64,000 nucleotides of DNA, from assembly GCA_003164785.1 (NCBI GenBank), contig PLUE01000062.1, positions 62,001-126,000 on the forward strand, in the 5' to 3' direction. Positions 17,772-26,688 of the stretch are shown here, one piece after another. Source of the DNA: Gammaproteobacteria bacterium. Its GTDB lineage: Bacteria > Pseudomonadota > Gammaproteobacteria > Steroidobacterales > Steroidobacteraceae. Under the pieces are notes generated by a model. It made no database searches. It was not told the origin of the DNA and saw nothing but the letters and a program-made list of their open reading frames with translations. Each line of letters starts with the position of its first letter. Within the stretch, counting starts at the first letter, position 1. Made by a program: the position numbers and the translations under genes.

Positions 17772-18284
17772 ATGAACAATCCCCGCAAGTCGACGCGTTC
17801 CGGCACCCGCGGTTACGCGCACCTCGTCGAAATCGACGTCCCGGTTGCCCGTGTGTGGCGTGCGCTGACGGACGCCGCGCTGGTGCGCATCTGGTCCGCA
17901 CAGGAGGCTGAAATCGATGCTCGGAAGGGAGGATTTTACCGCATCGGCAAGCACAATGCGGGCGGCCGCGAGGCGCACATCGACATCTTTGACAGCAATC
18001 GGCGGCTGCGGCTGATTTATCTCGCCAGCCCGGGGATGCCCAGCGCCGACAGTGCGGTCGTCGACGATTTCCTGCTGGACGTGCGCAAAGGGGAAGGTAC
18101 CGCCTCTCTGCGTCTGCTTGGCTCGGGCGTGCCTGACGCGCCCGAGTGGGACAAGCCCTATATGAAGATGCGGGTTGGCTGGGAGCGCCTTCTGGCACGC
18201 ATCAAACTCACGCTTGAAACTCCACCTCCGAAGCCCAAGGTCGAGGAGGCAAAGGATCCGCCCTTGCCGGGTTTGGATTACTAG
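17772..18284 (+). CDS. SRPBCC/START-like (AHSA1-type) domain protein
   Basis: A 170-residue soluble protein with an N-terminal AHSA1/SRPBCC fold (about 14-145): VEIDVPVARVWRALTDAALVRIW is the typical opening helix-grip pattern, and GWERLLARIKLTLE the closing helix. The tail (about 148-170) is Pro/Lys rich. SRPBCC proteins bind hydrophobic ligands; no ligand can be assigned here. The ATG at 17772 is chosen since upstream residues lie in the divergent promoter gap. The holin-like gene begins 9 bp downstream, so the two are likely cotranscribed. Confidence 0.8.
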   Translation: MNNPRKSTRSGTRGYAHLVEIDVPVARVWRALTDAALVRIWSAQEAEIDARKGGFYRIGKHNAGGREAHIDIFDSNRRLRLIYLASPGMPSADSAVVDDFLLDVRKGEGTASLRLLGSGVPDAPEWDKPYMKMRVGWERLLARIKLTLETPPPKPKVEEAKDPPLPGLDY

Positions 18285-18293
18285 GAGGCAGGC

Positions 18294-18668
18294 ATGACGG
18301 CGTTTCTGATTCGCGCGCTCATCGTGGCGCTGGGGCTTTGGCTGGCGACCGCCTGGGTGCAGGGCGTCAGCATCGACAGCCCATCCACTCTGATTCTGGC
18401 GGGCCTACTCCTGGGTCTCGTCAATGCCATCGTTCGCCCCGTCGCCATCGTGTTGACGCTGCCGATGACCATCGTCACCCTTGGCCTGTTTTTGCTGGTC
18501 ATCAACGCAGGAATGGTGGCTCTGGTGGCGTGGATGTTGCCCGGCATGCATGTGTCGGGCTTCGCGGCCGCCTTCTGGACCTCGGTCCTCGTCAGCCTGG
18601 TGAGCTTCGGCGGCTCGCGTTTCGTCGGTCCGAAGGGCAAAGTCGACATTCTCATCAAACGCCGCTGA
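18294..18668 (+). CDS. Phage-holin-4 family (DUF-type) membrane protein
   Basis: A 124-residue protein made of four hydrophobic helices with the family pattern AGLLLGLVNAIVRPV and LTLPMTIVTLGLFLLVINAG. Such chromosomal proteins (phage_holin_4_2 family) are widespread and are not evidence of a prophage; their role is unknown. It follows the SRPBCC gene with a good AGGAGGC-like ribosome site just before the ATG. Confidence 0.88.
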   Translation: MTAFLIRALIVALGLWLATAWVQGVSIDSPSTLILAGLLLGLVNAIVRPVAIVLTLPMTIVTLGLFLLVINAGMVALVAWMLPGMHVSGFAAAFWTSVLVSLVSFGGSRFVGPKGKVDILIKRR

Positions 18669-18670
18669 TC

Positions 18671-18710
18671 GCCGAAGGCGGCCCGACGCGGACGTCAGGC
18701 CGCCTTCGGC
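18671..18710. terminator. Bidirectional hairpin between convergent genes
   Basis: A perfect 13-bp inverted repeat (18671-18683 with 18698-18710) with a 14-base loop lies between the stop of the holin-like gene (18668) and the EamA gene, whose last codons form its right arm. No strong T-run follows on either strand, so termination is likely but not certain. Confidence 0.5.
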
Positions 18711-19630
18711 TCGTCGAGGGTCTTGGGGTCCGTGACGCTGCCGCCGGGCATCGTCAAAATCGACACGCCGACGATGATGATGAGCATTCCGACCAACTGG
18801 ATTCTCGACAGGCTTTCGTGCATGAACTGCCAGCCGAGAAACGTGGCAATCGCCGGATTGACATAGCTGTACGTGCCGATGATCGCGGGCGGCGCATTGC
18901 GCGTGAGCCAGCCATAGGCCGTGAAGGCAAGGCAGGAACTGACGAAGGTCAGATAGGTGAGCGCCAACATGCCGGGTGGGCTGAAGGTCCAACGGGCTAT
19001 GTCGCCGTGAATCAGTGCGACGATCATCAACATGATTCCGCCGGCGAACAACTGCATGGCCATGAACATGAGCGAATCCACGGGAGTGTCGGCGCTGCGG
19101 TAATACAAGGTGCCGATCGAAAATGACAGACCGGCGCCGAGCACCCCCAACTGGGCCAGCAAACTCGCCGCATGCAACTCGCCCCTGGGCACCATCATCA
19201 GCGCGGTGCCGGCGAAGCCGATGCTCAGCCCGACGATTGCCCAACGCGTGAGTGGATGACCTCGCCGACCGAATACGCCGAGTCCCGCAATCCAAAACGC
19301 TGCGGTGCCATTGAGCAGGGCAGATTGACCGCTCGGGATGTACTGGATGGCCCACGCGTTCAAGCCGTTGCTGGCGACCACCATGAAGAACCCCGTCACC
19401 AGGACGTGGCGCCAATCGATCAGCCGGCGGGGGAACGGGTGCTTGAATACGAAACGCGCGACCAACGTGAGGACGGCGCCGGCCGTCAAAAATCGCACCG
19501 CCGAAAACAACGCGACCGGCAAGTGGGTGGCGGCCACCTTGGTGACCAGGAAAGTCGAGCCCCAAATGATGTATACGGCCGCAAGACACAGGGTCAGTTT
19601 CGCGGAATAGCGGGGATCGGCTCGCATCAT
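18695..19630 (-). CDS. EamA/DMT family transporter (YedA-like)
   Basis: A 311-residue inner-membrane drug/metabolite transporter with ten predicted helices in two EamA repeats (about 12-145 and 155-295). Family features are YIIWGSTFLVTKVAATHLP in helix 1, GLNAWAIQYIPSGQSALLNGT, and the second-repeat end SYVNPAIATFLGWQF. Substrate is unknown; members export amino acids or metabolites. It converges on the holin-like gene and is 30 bp downstream of the OPT gene, but whether it belongs to another transcript is unclear. Confidence 0.9.
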   Translation of the reverse strand: MMRADPRYSAKLTLCLAAVYIIWGSTFLVTKVAATHLPVALFSAVRFLTAGAVLTLVARFVFKHPFPRRLIDWRHVLVTGFFMVVASNGLNAWAIQYIPSGQSALLNGTAAFWIAGLGVFGRRGHPLTRWAIVGLSIGFAGTALMMVPRGELHAASLLAQLGVLGAGLSFSIGTLYYRSADTPVDSLMFMAMQLFAGGIMLMIVALIHGDIARWTFSPPGMLALTYLTFVSSCLAFTAYGWLTRNAPPAIIGTYSYVNPAIATFLGWQFMHESLSRIQLVGMLIIIVGVSILTMPGGSVTDPKTLDEPKAA

Positions 19631-19660
19631 GATGAATTTCTGAAGGCAGAGAATCGGAGC

Positions 19661-21580
19661 TTAAGCGGCGATCCGACGCGGTGTTCCGGCTCGATATATC
19701 CCGTAGCAAATTCCAAACAGCAGCACGGCAGCCCACCAACGTCCCCCGGGCACTTCACCCGCAGCGGACAGCACGTCCGGATTCTTGCTGATCCAGATGC
19801 ACATGGCGATGAAGATGCCGACCAGCGCTTCGCCGGTGATGAGGCCAGCGGCGAACAACATGCCGTTCTGCTTGAGCTTCTCATGATCCCCATCGCCACT
19901 ATGGCGGCGGTGCCAATGGTCGACCATCTCCGCGATGACCCCGCCTGCCAGGATCGGCGTCGATACGTCCAGCGGCAGATAAATTCCCACCGCGACCGCG
20001 AGGACCGGCGCGCTCCAGCGCGAGCCGCGGCGTCTGAGATAGAGATCCAGGCAGATGATGAGGGCGCCGACCCCCGCGCCGAGCGCGATCATGCCGATGG
20101 GAAGGCTTCCACCGAACATCCCTTCAGCCACCGACCTGACGAGATTTGCCTGTGGCGCGGGGAGCGCCTTGACGCCGGGATGCGCAGGCTCGCCGATGCC
20201 ATAGGCAAACAGCAGCACATTCATGACCGGCGCCATCACGGCGGCGCTGACGATGACGCCGACGCACAACATCACCTGCTGTCGCCAGGGCGTCGCACCC
20301 ACCAGCTGTCCAGCCTTGAGATCCTGCAGGTTGTCGCCGGCAACGGCTGCGGCGTTGCAGACCACGGCGCCGATGAAGACGACCGCGACCGCGCCGATCG
20401 ACGACTTGCCGCCCACCATCCACATCAACACCAAGGACGCGAACAGAATCGTACAGATCGTGATGCCCGAGACGGGATTGTTCGAGGAGCCGATCAATCC
20501 TGCCATGTATCCGCTGACCGATGAGAACAGGAATCCGGCCACGATCATGATGACCGCCATGGCGAGGCTGACGCCAATGCTCCCGACCACGAGGTAGTAC
20601 AAGATGAAAAGCGGTACGACGAACAACGCGATGCCGATCAGCACCGCCCCCATGGGGATGTCGCGCTCGGTATGGGGAATGTCGGCGTGCCGGACGCCGA
20701 CATTCAGGCCACTGGCAACCGCGGTCCACAGGGACTTGCGCAGCGACCACAGCGCCCAGAGGGCGCCGGTCAACATGCTGCCAACGCCGATGTAGCGAAT
20801 CTGCGCTCGCCAAATGGCGAACGCCGCATCCTCGGCGTTGAGACCGATCAGCTTCTGCATCAACACCGGATCGTGGTCGTGCAGAAACACGTTGTACAGC
20901 GGGATGGCCAGCCACCAGGAGAAAAATCCGCCGGCCACGATCAAAATTGCCACATTGAGGCCCACGATGTATCCGACGGCCAACAATGCCGGCGAAAAGC
21001 CATAACCGAAGAATGCGATGCCGCGCTCGCCGACGAATCCCTGTGCCGTGAAAGTCTCCGGCAATAAGCGAAGTCCCGACGTGATGAACTTGAACGTGCC
21101 GCCGACGATGGAGGCGAGTCCCAGAACCTTGGCGCCCACGCCCGGATTGGCGCCGACCTTCAGAACCTCGGCTGCGGCGACGCCTTCGGGAAACTGAAGC
21201 TTCTGCTCGATGATGAGCGTCCGGCGCAGCGGCACCGAGAAAAGCACCCCCAGCAATCCGCCGAGCCCGACGATGGCCAGCGTCCACCAGTAATCGAATC
21301 TGCTCCAGTGATGCAGCAAAATGAGTGCGGGCAGCGTGAATATCGCGCCGGCCGAGATCGACGTGCCCGCCGACGCGCCGGTGGCCACGATATTGTTCTC
21401 GAGGATGTTGGTTTTTCCGAACAACGGCAGCACCGCCATCGAAATCACCGCGGCGGGAATGGCGGTCGCCACGGTGATGCCTGCGAACAACCCGACGTAC
21501 GCATTCGCGGACGCGAGGATGACGGTCAGGACGATGGACAGCAGCACGGCCTTCAGCGTCAGCTGCGGCGCGGGGGTCAT
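19661..21580 (-). CDS. OPT family oligopeptide transporter
   Basis: A 639-residue membrane protein with about 14-16 helices. The N-terminus shows the OPT family opening (TLKAVLLSIVLTVILASANAY, GITVATAIPAAVISM) followed by NNIVATGASAGTSISAGAIFTLPAL and LQFPEGVAAAEVLKVG, all hallmark segments of OPT transporters, which import peptides or, in other lineages, metal chelates. The start codon overlaps the upstream POT-family gene stop (ATGA type), so two unrelated peptide transporters are coupled. Confidence 0.94.
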   Translation of the reverse strand: MTPAPQLTLKAVLLSIVLTVILASANAYVGLFAGITVATAIPAAVISMAVLPLFGKTNILENNIVATGASAGTSISAGAIFTLPALILLHHWSRFDYWWTLAIVGLGGLLGVLFSVPLRRTLIIEQKLQFPEGVAAAEVLKVGANPGVGAKVLGLASIVGGTFKFITSGLRLLPETFTAQGFVGERGIAFFGYGFSPALLAVGYIVGLNVAILIVAGGFFSWWLAIPLYNVFLHDHDPVLMQKLIGLNAEDAAFAIWRAQIRYIGVGSMLTGALWALWSLRKSLWTAVASGLNVGVRHADIPHTERDIPMGAVLIGIALFVVPLFILYYLVVGSIGVSLAMAVIMIVAGFLFSSVSGYMAGLIGSSNNPVSGITICTILFASLVLMWMVGGKSSIGAVAVVFIGAVVCNAAAVAGDNLQDLKAGQLVGATPWRQQVMLCVGVIVSAAVMAPVMNVLLFAYGIGEPAHPGVKALPAPQANLVRSVAEGMFGGSLPIGMIALGAGVGALIICLDLYLRRRGSRWSAPVLAVAVGIYLPLDVSTPILAGGVIAEMVDHWHRRHSGDGDHEKLKQNGMLFAAGLITGEALVGIFIAMCIWISKNPDVLSAAGEVPGGRWWAAVLLFGICYGIYRAGTPRRIAA

Positions 21581-23070
21581 ACCACGTTACCCATCAGCTT
21601 CTTCATCGGGCGGCTGAGCACGAGGAGGATGGCGCCCAATCCGACGGAGAAGTAAACGATGTGCATGTATTGGCCGGGCATGGCAGCGACATTGTTGGCA
21701 TCGAAGTCGCCGGCGATGAGTCCCGCCAGCAGATTGCCGAGCGATGTAGCGAGAAACCACATGCCCATCATCTGTCCGACGAAGCGTTTGGGCGCCAACT
21801 TCGTGAAGTAACTCAGGCCAACCGGGCTCAAACAGACTTCGCCGAAGGTGTGCAGCAGATAGGTCAGGATCAGCCAGTAAGGAAGCACCTTGCTGCCCGA
21901 TGCGACGATCGAGGCCGCCGCCGCCATCACCAGAAAGCCGGAGCCCATCAAGATCACGCCGATCGCGAACTTGGCGGACGCGGAGGGATTGCGATTGTGC
22001 TTCGCGAGAGCGATCCACAGCCACGCGAAGAACGGCGCGAAAATGAAGATGAAAAAGGAATTCAGCGACTGAAACCAGGCGGTCGGAATGACGAAGTTCA
22101 GCCAGCCCACCATCCGGTCGGTGTAGCGCTCGGCAAAGAGGTTGAGCGAGGAGCCGGCCTGTTCGAAGCCGGAGAAAAATAGCGCGCACCCGAGGAAAAG
22201 AATCACCAGTACGACGCCGCGTCTGCGCTCATCGCGGTTGAGATCGGCAATGAACAAATAATAGACGAAATACAGCACCGACATGCTGCCGATGAGGTAT
22301 GCGGCCGCGCGAGCCAGGTTCACCGGATCGACGGAAATCCAACCGGCGCTGACCGCCCCCAATGCGAGGGCCAAAATGGCGACTCCGATCCACAGTCGCA
22401 GCCATTGTTTCGCCCGCGGAACCACCGCCGTGGTGCTGCCGATGACGTGGACCGGCGCGCTGTAGCCGCCTGCCTCACCGAGGTACTTCCGGGTGAAGTA
22501 AAACTGCACCAGCCCGATCACCATGAAAACCGCACCCACGCCGAATCCCGCGCGCAACCCGAAGTAATTTTGCGCCAACGGAATGGCCAAGGGCCCCAAA
22601 AAGCCGCCCACGTTGATGCCGATGTAGAAGATGGTGAATCCCGAATCGAGGCGCGCTCCGCCTTCGGGATACAGTCCGGCGACGATGGCGCTGACATTGG
22701 GCTTGAGCAATCCGACGCCGAGCACGATGACCACCAGGCCCAGATAGAAGCCCATCGGGCTGCTCGAGATGGCGAGCAACGTGTTGCCGAGGGCAATGGC
22801 CACGCCGCCGACCATCACGGCTCGCTGGGCGCCGATCAGCCGGTCGGCCACCCAGCCTCCCGGAAGCGCGGCTAGATAGACGCCCGCATTGTAGAGCCCG
22901 TAGATGGCGACGGCGGTCTTGTCATCGAGGCCCAGTCCGCCGGCCGACACGGCGGCGACCAGGAACAGCACCAGGATGGCGCGCATGCCATAGAAGGTGA
23001 ACCGCTCCCACATTTCCGTGAGGAACAGCGTGGCCAACCCACGGGGATGGCCGAAGAATGTCGCGGCCAC
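21577..23070 (-). CDS. POT/PTR family proton-coupled peptide transporter
   Basis: A 497-residue major-facilitator protein for di-/tripeptide uptake. The proton-coupling motif ExxER is in EMWERFTFYGMRAIL (about residues 19-33); further POT signatures are GGWVADRLIGAQRAV and the FYIGINVGGFLGPL segment. About 14 helices are predicted. The start abuts the tatC stop (both at 23070), so tatABC, this gene and the OPT gene may be read through as one unit. Confidence 0.93.
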   Translation of the reverse strand: MAATFFGHPRGLATLFLTEMWERFTFYGMRAILVLFLVAAVSAGGLGLDDKTAVAIYGLYNAGVYLAALPGGWVADRLIGAQRAVMVGGVAIALGNTLLAISSSPMGFYLGLVVIVLGVGLLKPNVSAIVAGLYPEGGARLDSGFTIFYIGINVGGFLGPLAIPLAQNYFGLRAGFGVGAVFMVIGLVQFYFTRKYLGEAGGYSAPVHVIGSTTAVVPRAKQWLRLWIGVAILALALGAVSAGWISVDPVNLARAAAYLIGSMSVLYFVYYLFIADLNRDERRRGVVLVILFLGCALFFSGFEQAGSSLNLFAERYTDRMVGWLNFVIPTAWFQSLNSFFIFIFAPFFAWLWIALAKHNRNPSASAKFAIGVILMGSGFLVMAAAASIVASGSKVLPYWLILTYLLHTFGEVCLSPVGLSYFTKLAPKRFVGQMMGMWFLATSLGNLLAGLIAGDFDANNVAAMPGQYMHIVYFSVGLGAILLVLSRPMKKLMGNVV

Positions 23071-23867
23071 TAAACGCCGGCCCCGCGCCCTGCGTCTTCC
23101 GCTTCCTCTTTGGCCCGTGCCGCTATTTTATCCTTGAGTAGAACTCCGGCCATCACGATCCCTATTTCATACAGCAGGTACATTGGCAGCGCCATCGCCG
23201 TCTGGGAAATCGCATCGGGCGGCGTCACGAACGCCGCGAAAATGAATATCCCCAACAGCACGAAGCCGCGATGCTTCCGCAGGGCTTTTATTTTGACGAA
23301 GCCCGTCCACACCAATAGTACCGTAGCCACGGGGACTTCGAAGGCCGCGCCGAACGCGAGCAACAAAATCATCACGAAATCCAGATAGCTTCCCATGTCC
23401 GTCATCATCTGGACGCCGTTCGGCGTGGTTGCGACGAAGAAGCTCAGCATCACCGGAAAGACGACGTAGTAGGCGAAGGCGGCGCCCAGATAGAACAACA
23501 CGATGCTGGAAACGAGCAGCGGCACCGCCAGCTTCTTTTCGTGCCGGTATAGCCCGGGCGCCACGAATGCCCATGCTTGGTACAGGATGAACGGTATTGC
23601 CAGGCCCACGGCCAACACCAACGCGAGCTTGAACGGGACCGTGAAGGGTGCCACCACGCTGGTCGCGATCAACGTCGCGCCGGGCGGCAACTTGCGTTTC
23701 AGCGGTTCAGCCACGAAGGTGAACAGCTGGTTCATGTAGATGGCGCAGGGTATGAAGCAGATCCCGACCGCGAGCATCGCTTTGAGCAACCGGTCCCGCA
23801 ACTCCAGTAAGTGCGAGATCAGCGTACCTTCGGCGAGCCCGCCCGGTTCGCCGGCCGGTTCACTCAT
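23070..23867 (-). CDS. tatC: Sec-independent protein translocase TatC
   Basis: A 265-residue polytopic inner-membrane protein that recognises twin-arginine signal peptides. It carries the family opening LISHLLELRDRLLKAM, PFILYQAWAFVAPGLYRHEKK, and six helices ending in GIVMAGVLLKDK. The ATG at 23867 is chosen because it gives the standard N-terminus and overlaps the tatB stop (ATGAGTGA); a further upstream in-frame ATG would place 19 residues inside tatB. Confidence 0.96.
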   Translation of the reverse strand: MSEPAGEPGGLAEGTLISHLLELRDRLLKAMLAVGICFIPCAIYMNQLFTFVAEPLKRKLPPGATLIATSVVAPFTVPFKLALVLAVGLAIPFILYQAWAFVAPGLYRHEKKLAVPLLVSSIVLFYLGAAFAYYVVFPVMLSFFVATTPNGVQMMTDMGSYLDFVMILLLAFGAAFEVPVATVLLVWTGFVKIKALRKHRGFVLLGIFIFAAFVTPPDAISQTAMALPMYLLYEIGIVMAGVLLKDKIAARAKEEAEDAGRGAGV

Positions 23868-24297
23868 GAGGCGTTGGTTGGCTGGGACTTGGGATGGCCT
23901 GGCTGTTGACGGCTTGGCTGTCACCCCGCGCAGGATCGGCAGCGGTCAAATCCGGTGCGGATGGCTCGGCATCTGGCGCCGGCGGTTCATATTCCTGATG
24001 CGGTGGTTCTTGCGACTGCGGCGACGGTACTTGAGGTTCCGGCGGCACGTACTGCGGCGCCGCAATGCGATTCGGCAGGGGAGCCATCAATTGGTCGTGA
24101 AGCTTGGTCTTCGCCTTCAGCAGTTCGTCCGCGCTCACCTCGCGCTCGAGTTGTTCGCTCAATTGCCGGGCCATGGCGCGTGCACGGCCCATCCAGTTGC
24201 CGACCTGCCGGGCAACCTTTGGGAGACGCTCAGGACCGAGCACGACCAAAGCAATGGCCGACGTGAGCAAGATCTCTGAAAACCCAAAATCGAGCAT
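23860..24297 (-). CDS. tatB: Sec-independent protein translocase TatB
   Basis: A 145-residue protein with the short N-terminal transmembrane helix and FGFSEILLTSAIALVVLGPERLP signature, then an amphipathic helix (about 25-70), and a long Pro/Gln/Glu-rich cytoplasmic tail. With TatC it forms the receptor for twin-arginine precursors. It lies between tatA (6 bp upstream) and tatC. Confidence 0.95.
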   Translation of the reverse strand: MLDFGFSEILLTSAIALVVLGPERLPKVARQVGNWMGRARAMARQLSEQLEREVSADELLKAKTKLHDQLMAPLPNRIAAPQYVPPEPQVPSPQSQEPPHQEYEPPAPDAEPSAPDLTAADPARGDSQAVNSQAIPSPSQPTPHE

Positions 24298-24303
24298 GTA
24301 GGG

Positions 24304-24582
24304 TCAAACGTTGCTTTTGGGAGGCGCCTTGACCTCGGTCTCACGCGCCGCAGCCGGTGTCGCGACACCCGAGGCCCCTACGCCGGGCGCCCCGACTCCT
24401 GGCTCGAAGTCGGCATCCTGTTTGAGATGCTTCATCTTCTCTTCCGACTCGCCGTCGCTCATGGCCTGCTTGAAGCCTTTGACGGCGGCGCCCAGATCGG
24501 TTCCGATGCTGCGCAGCCGCTTGGTTCCGAAGATAACGAGCGCGATCGCCAGGATCACCAATAACATTTTTGAATCGAACAT
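24304..24582 (-). CDS. tatA: Sec-independent protein translocase TatA
   Basis: A 92-residue pore-forming Tat component: an N-terminal helix ([18 protein letters not shown]) followed by the amphipathic helix with [15 protein letters not shown]. The C-terminal half has a repetitive Gly/Val/Ala stretch ([13 protein letters not shown]). The ATG at 24582 is preceded by a GGAGA ribosome site 7 bases upstream, so it is preferred to an upstream in-frame ATG. First gene of tatABC. Confidence 0.95.
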   Translation of the reverse strand: MFDSKMLLVILAIALVIFGTKRLRSIGTDLGAAVKGFKQAMSDGESEEKMKHLKQDADFEPGVGAPGVGASGVATPAAARETEVKAPPKSNV

Positions 24583-24688
24583 GTCGCTTCTCCGATTCCA
24601 CATGAATTCATGGGTTAAGGCATCAATGATACGCCAAAGACATTACACCGTTAGCGGCGCCGAGCTGATCGGCGGTCGGCCTGCATCA

Positions 24689-25126
24689 TCAGCTTTCCAA
24701 CCATAGTGTAACCGGTCCGTCGTTTACCAACGAGACCTGCATATCGGCGCCGAAGACGCCGGTCTGGACTTTTGAGTGCTGGGCGCGTGCCAGGCGCACG
24801 ATGGCGTCGAACAGGTCACGCGCCAAGTCCGGTGAGGCGGCAGTGGAGAAGCCGGGCCGCAGCCCGTGGCGTGTATCGGCTGCCAGGGTGAATTGCGGAA
24901 CCAGCAAGAGATCCCCGTCGATCTGGCCGAGGTTCCGGTTCATTCTGCCGCGATCGTCGCCGAAAACGCGGTATTTGAGTAATTTGGCGATCAGCCGAGA
25001 CGCGCTGCTCTCGTCATCGTCGGGCCTGATGCCTACCAGCACGAGCAGGCCTTTATCGATGCGGGCGGTCATCTCACCCTCAATCGACACGCTCGCCCCA
25101 CTGACCCGTTGCAGCAGCCCGATCAT
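24689..25126 (-). CDS. dtd: D-aminoacyl-tRNA deacylase
   Basis: A 145-residue enzyme that removes D-amino acids (and glycine) mischarged on tRNA. The SQxT-type loop is PQFTLAAD, followed by GLRPGFSTAAS, and the C-terminal NDGPVTLWLES motif is intact. Length matches the family. It precedes tatABC on the same strand with a 106-bp gap in which no regulatory signal was recognised. Confidence 0.95.
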   Translation of the reverse strand: MIGLLQRVSGASVSIEGEMTARIDKGLLVLVGIRPDDDESSASRLIAKLLKYRVFGDDRGRMNRNLGQIDGDLLLVPQFTLAADTRHGLRPGFSTAASPDLARDLFDAIVRLARAQHSKVQTGVFGADMQVSLVNDGPVTLWLES

Positions 25127-25230
25127 GCGCCAGAATCTCCCCTCTCAGCGAGAAAAACGCACAAAATAGCGATCTGCTTTCCACTTCATGGCAATCGGTG
25201 GCCTTGTGGGAGCATCATGCAAGATTTTCG

Positions 25231-26688
25231 TCACTTGCGCCATAAAGCGGGGGTGAACAGCACCAATATCGTGAAAACTTCGAGCCTGCCCAGCAGCATT
25301 GCGGCGGAACACACCCAAGTCTGGAAATCGCTGAGTATCCCGTAATTGCTGCCGGGGCCCACCAATCCCAATCCCGGTCCCGCATTGTTGATGCAGGCGA
25401 TGATCGACGACAACGACGTCAAGAAATCCAAACCGCTCGCGAGCTGGACGAAAATCAGGGTGACGATGCTCATGAAGTATAGGAATACGAAAGCCAGCAC
25501 CGCGAACACCACGCGATTGGCAATCACCGTACCGCCCACCTTCAGTGGCCTCACCATGTTGGGGTGCACCAGCATGTTGAGCTCCCGGTTGGCTTGCTTG
25601 GCGAGGACGAGGGTGCGAATCATCTTGATGCCGCCGCCCGTCGATCCGGAACTCGCGACGATGCAGCTCAGGAACATCATCCACATGGGCGCGAAGATCG
25701 GCCAGCGCGAGTAGTCCTGAGTGTGCAAGCCGCTATCCGTCGCAATCGACACGACGTTGAATGTGGCATGGCGCAGCGCGGTTGGGAAATCAGGATAGCT
25801 CCCCTTGTAAACCAGGAATAGGGCGATGCCGATGCAGCTGGCGATCAGCACGCCCACCACCGCTTTTGCCTCCGCGTCCCGAAAATACGCCCGCACGCCG
25901 CGTTGGCTCCAAGCCAGGTAATGGGTGGCAAAATTCAGCGCCGCCAGAATCTGAAACACCGTGAGGACCATCTCGATGGGCAGTGAGTTGAAATGTCCGA
26001 TGCTGGCGTCGTAGGTGGAAAAGCCGCCAAGCGCCAGCGCCGAAAAGCCATGGCAAACCGCATCGAACCAGTTCATTCCGGCCAGCCTCAAGCACACGAT
26101 GCACGCCGCCGTGAGACCGGCGTATACCGCCCACAGCAGCTTCGCGGTCTGCCCGATCCGTGGCGTGAGCTTGCTGTCTTTCATGGGACCGGGCATTTCG
26201 GCCCGGTAGATCTGCATTCCTCCGACTCCGAGCATGGGCAGGATGGCCACCGCCAAAACGATGATGCCCATGCCCCCCAACCAGCTCAGAAGATGCCGCC
26301 ACAAGTTGATGGATCGCGGCAGGTACTCGAGGCCCGACAGTACCGTGCCACCGGTCGTGGTGAGCCCGGAGGCCGCCTCGAAATAGGCGTCGGTGAAGTT
26401 GATGGGAAGGTAACTCCACAACGGGAATCCCGCAACCGCCGGCAGCGCGACCCAGGTGAGCGCGACCAGCATCAGGCCGTCGCGGGTCTTCAGTTCGCGC
26501 TTGAAGCGCCGGGTGGCCAGCCACAGCAATGCGCCGAGCAGGAAGGTCGCGAGCGCGGAGGTCACGAAGGACCAGAGCGCAGGGTCCATTTCCCAGACGG
26601 CCATGACCAGCGGAGCGAGCATCGTCACGGCGAACACCATCATGACCATGGCGAACACGTGCGCGACCGGCAGAAGAATGTCTTTCAC
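25231..26688 (-). CDS. trkH: Potassium uptake protein TrkH
   Basis: The 485-residue membrane subunit of the Trk K+ system. Four selectivity-filter loops are visible: ASGLTTTGGTVLSG, CHGFSALALGGFSTYD, NVVSIATDSGLHTQD and the ACINNAGPGLGLVGPGSNYG region, together with WLGGMGIIVLAVAILP. The start codon overlaps the trkA stop by four bases, so subunit production is coupled. Confidence 0.96.
   Translation of the reverse strand: MKDILLPVAHVFAMVMMVFAVTMLAPLVMAVWEMDPALWSFVTSALATFLLGALLWLATRRFKRELKTRDGLMLVALTWVALPAVAGFPLWSYLPINFTDAYFEAASGLTTTGGTVLSGLEYLPRSINLWRHLLSWLGGMGIIVLAVAILPMLGVGGMQIYRAEMPGPMKDSKLTPRIGQTAKLLWAVYAGLTAACIVCLRLAGMNWFDAVCHGFSALALGGFSTYDASIGHFNSLPIEMVLTVFQILAALNFATHYLAWSQRGVRAYFRDAEAKAVVGVLIASCIGIALFLVYKGSYPDFPTALRHATFNVVSIATDSGLHTQDYSRWPIFAPMWMMFLSCIVASSGSTGGGIKMIRTLVLAKQANRELNMLVHPNMVRPLKVGGTVIANRVVFAVLAFVFLYFMSIVTLIFVQLASGLDFLTSLSSIIACINNAGPGLGLVGPGSNYGILSDFQTWVCSAAMLLGRLEVFTILVLFTPALWRK

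Noticed and set aside
18294..18668. Holin-like gene considered as a sign of a prophage.
   Set aside because: This family of chromosomal membrane proteins is widespread and no other phage gene is nearby.
18405..19739. A 444-codon frame overlapping the EamA transporter in another frame.
   Set aside because: Composition is Arg/His rich without membrane helices; the EamA frame shows two complete transporter repeats.
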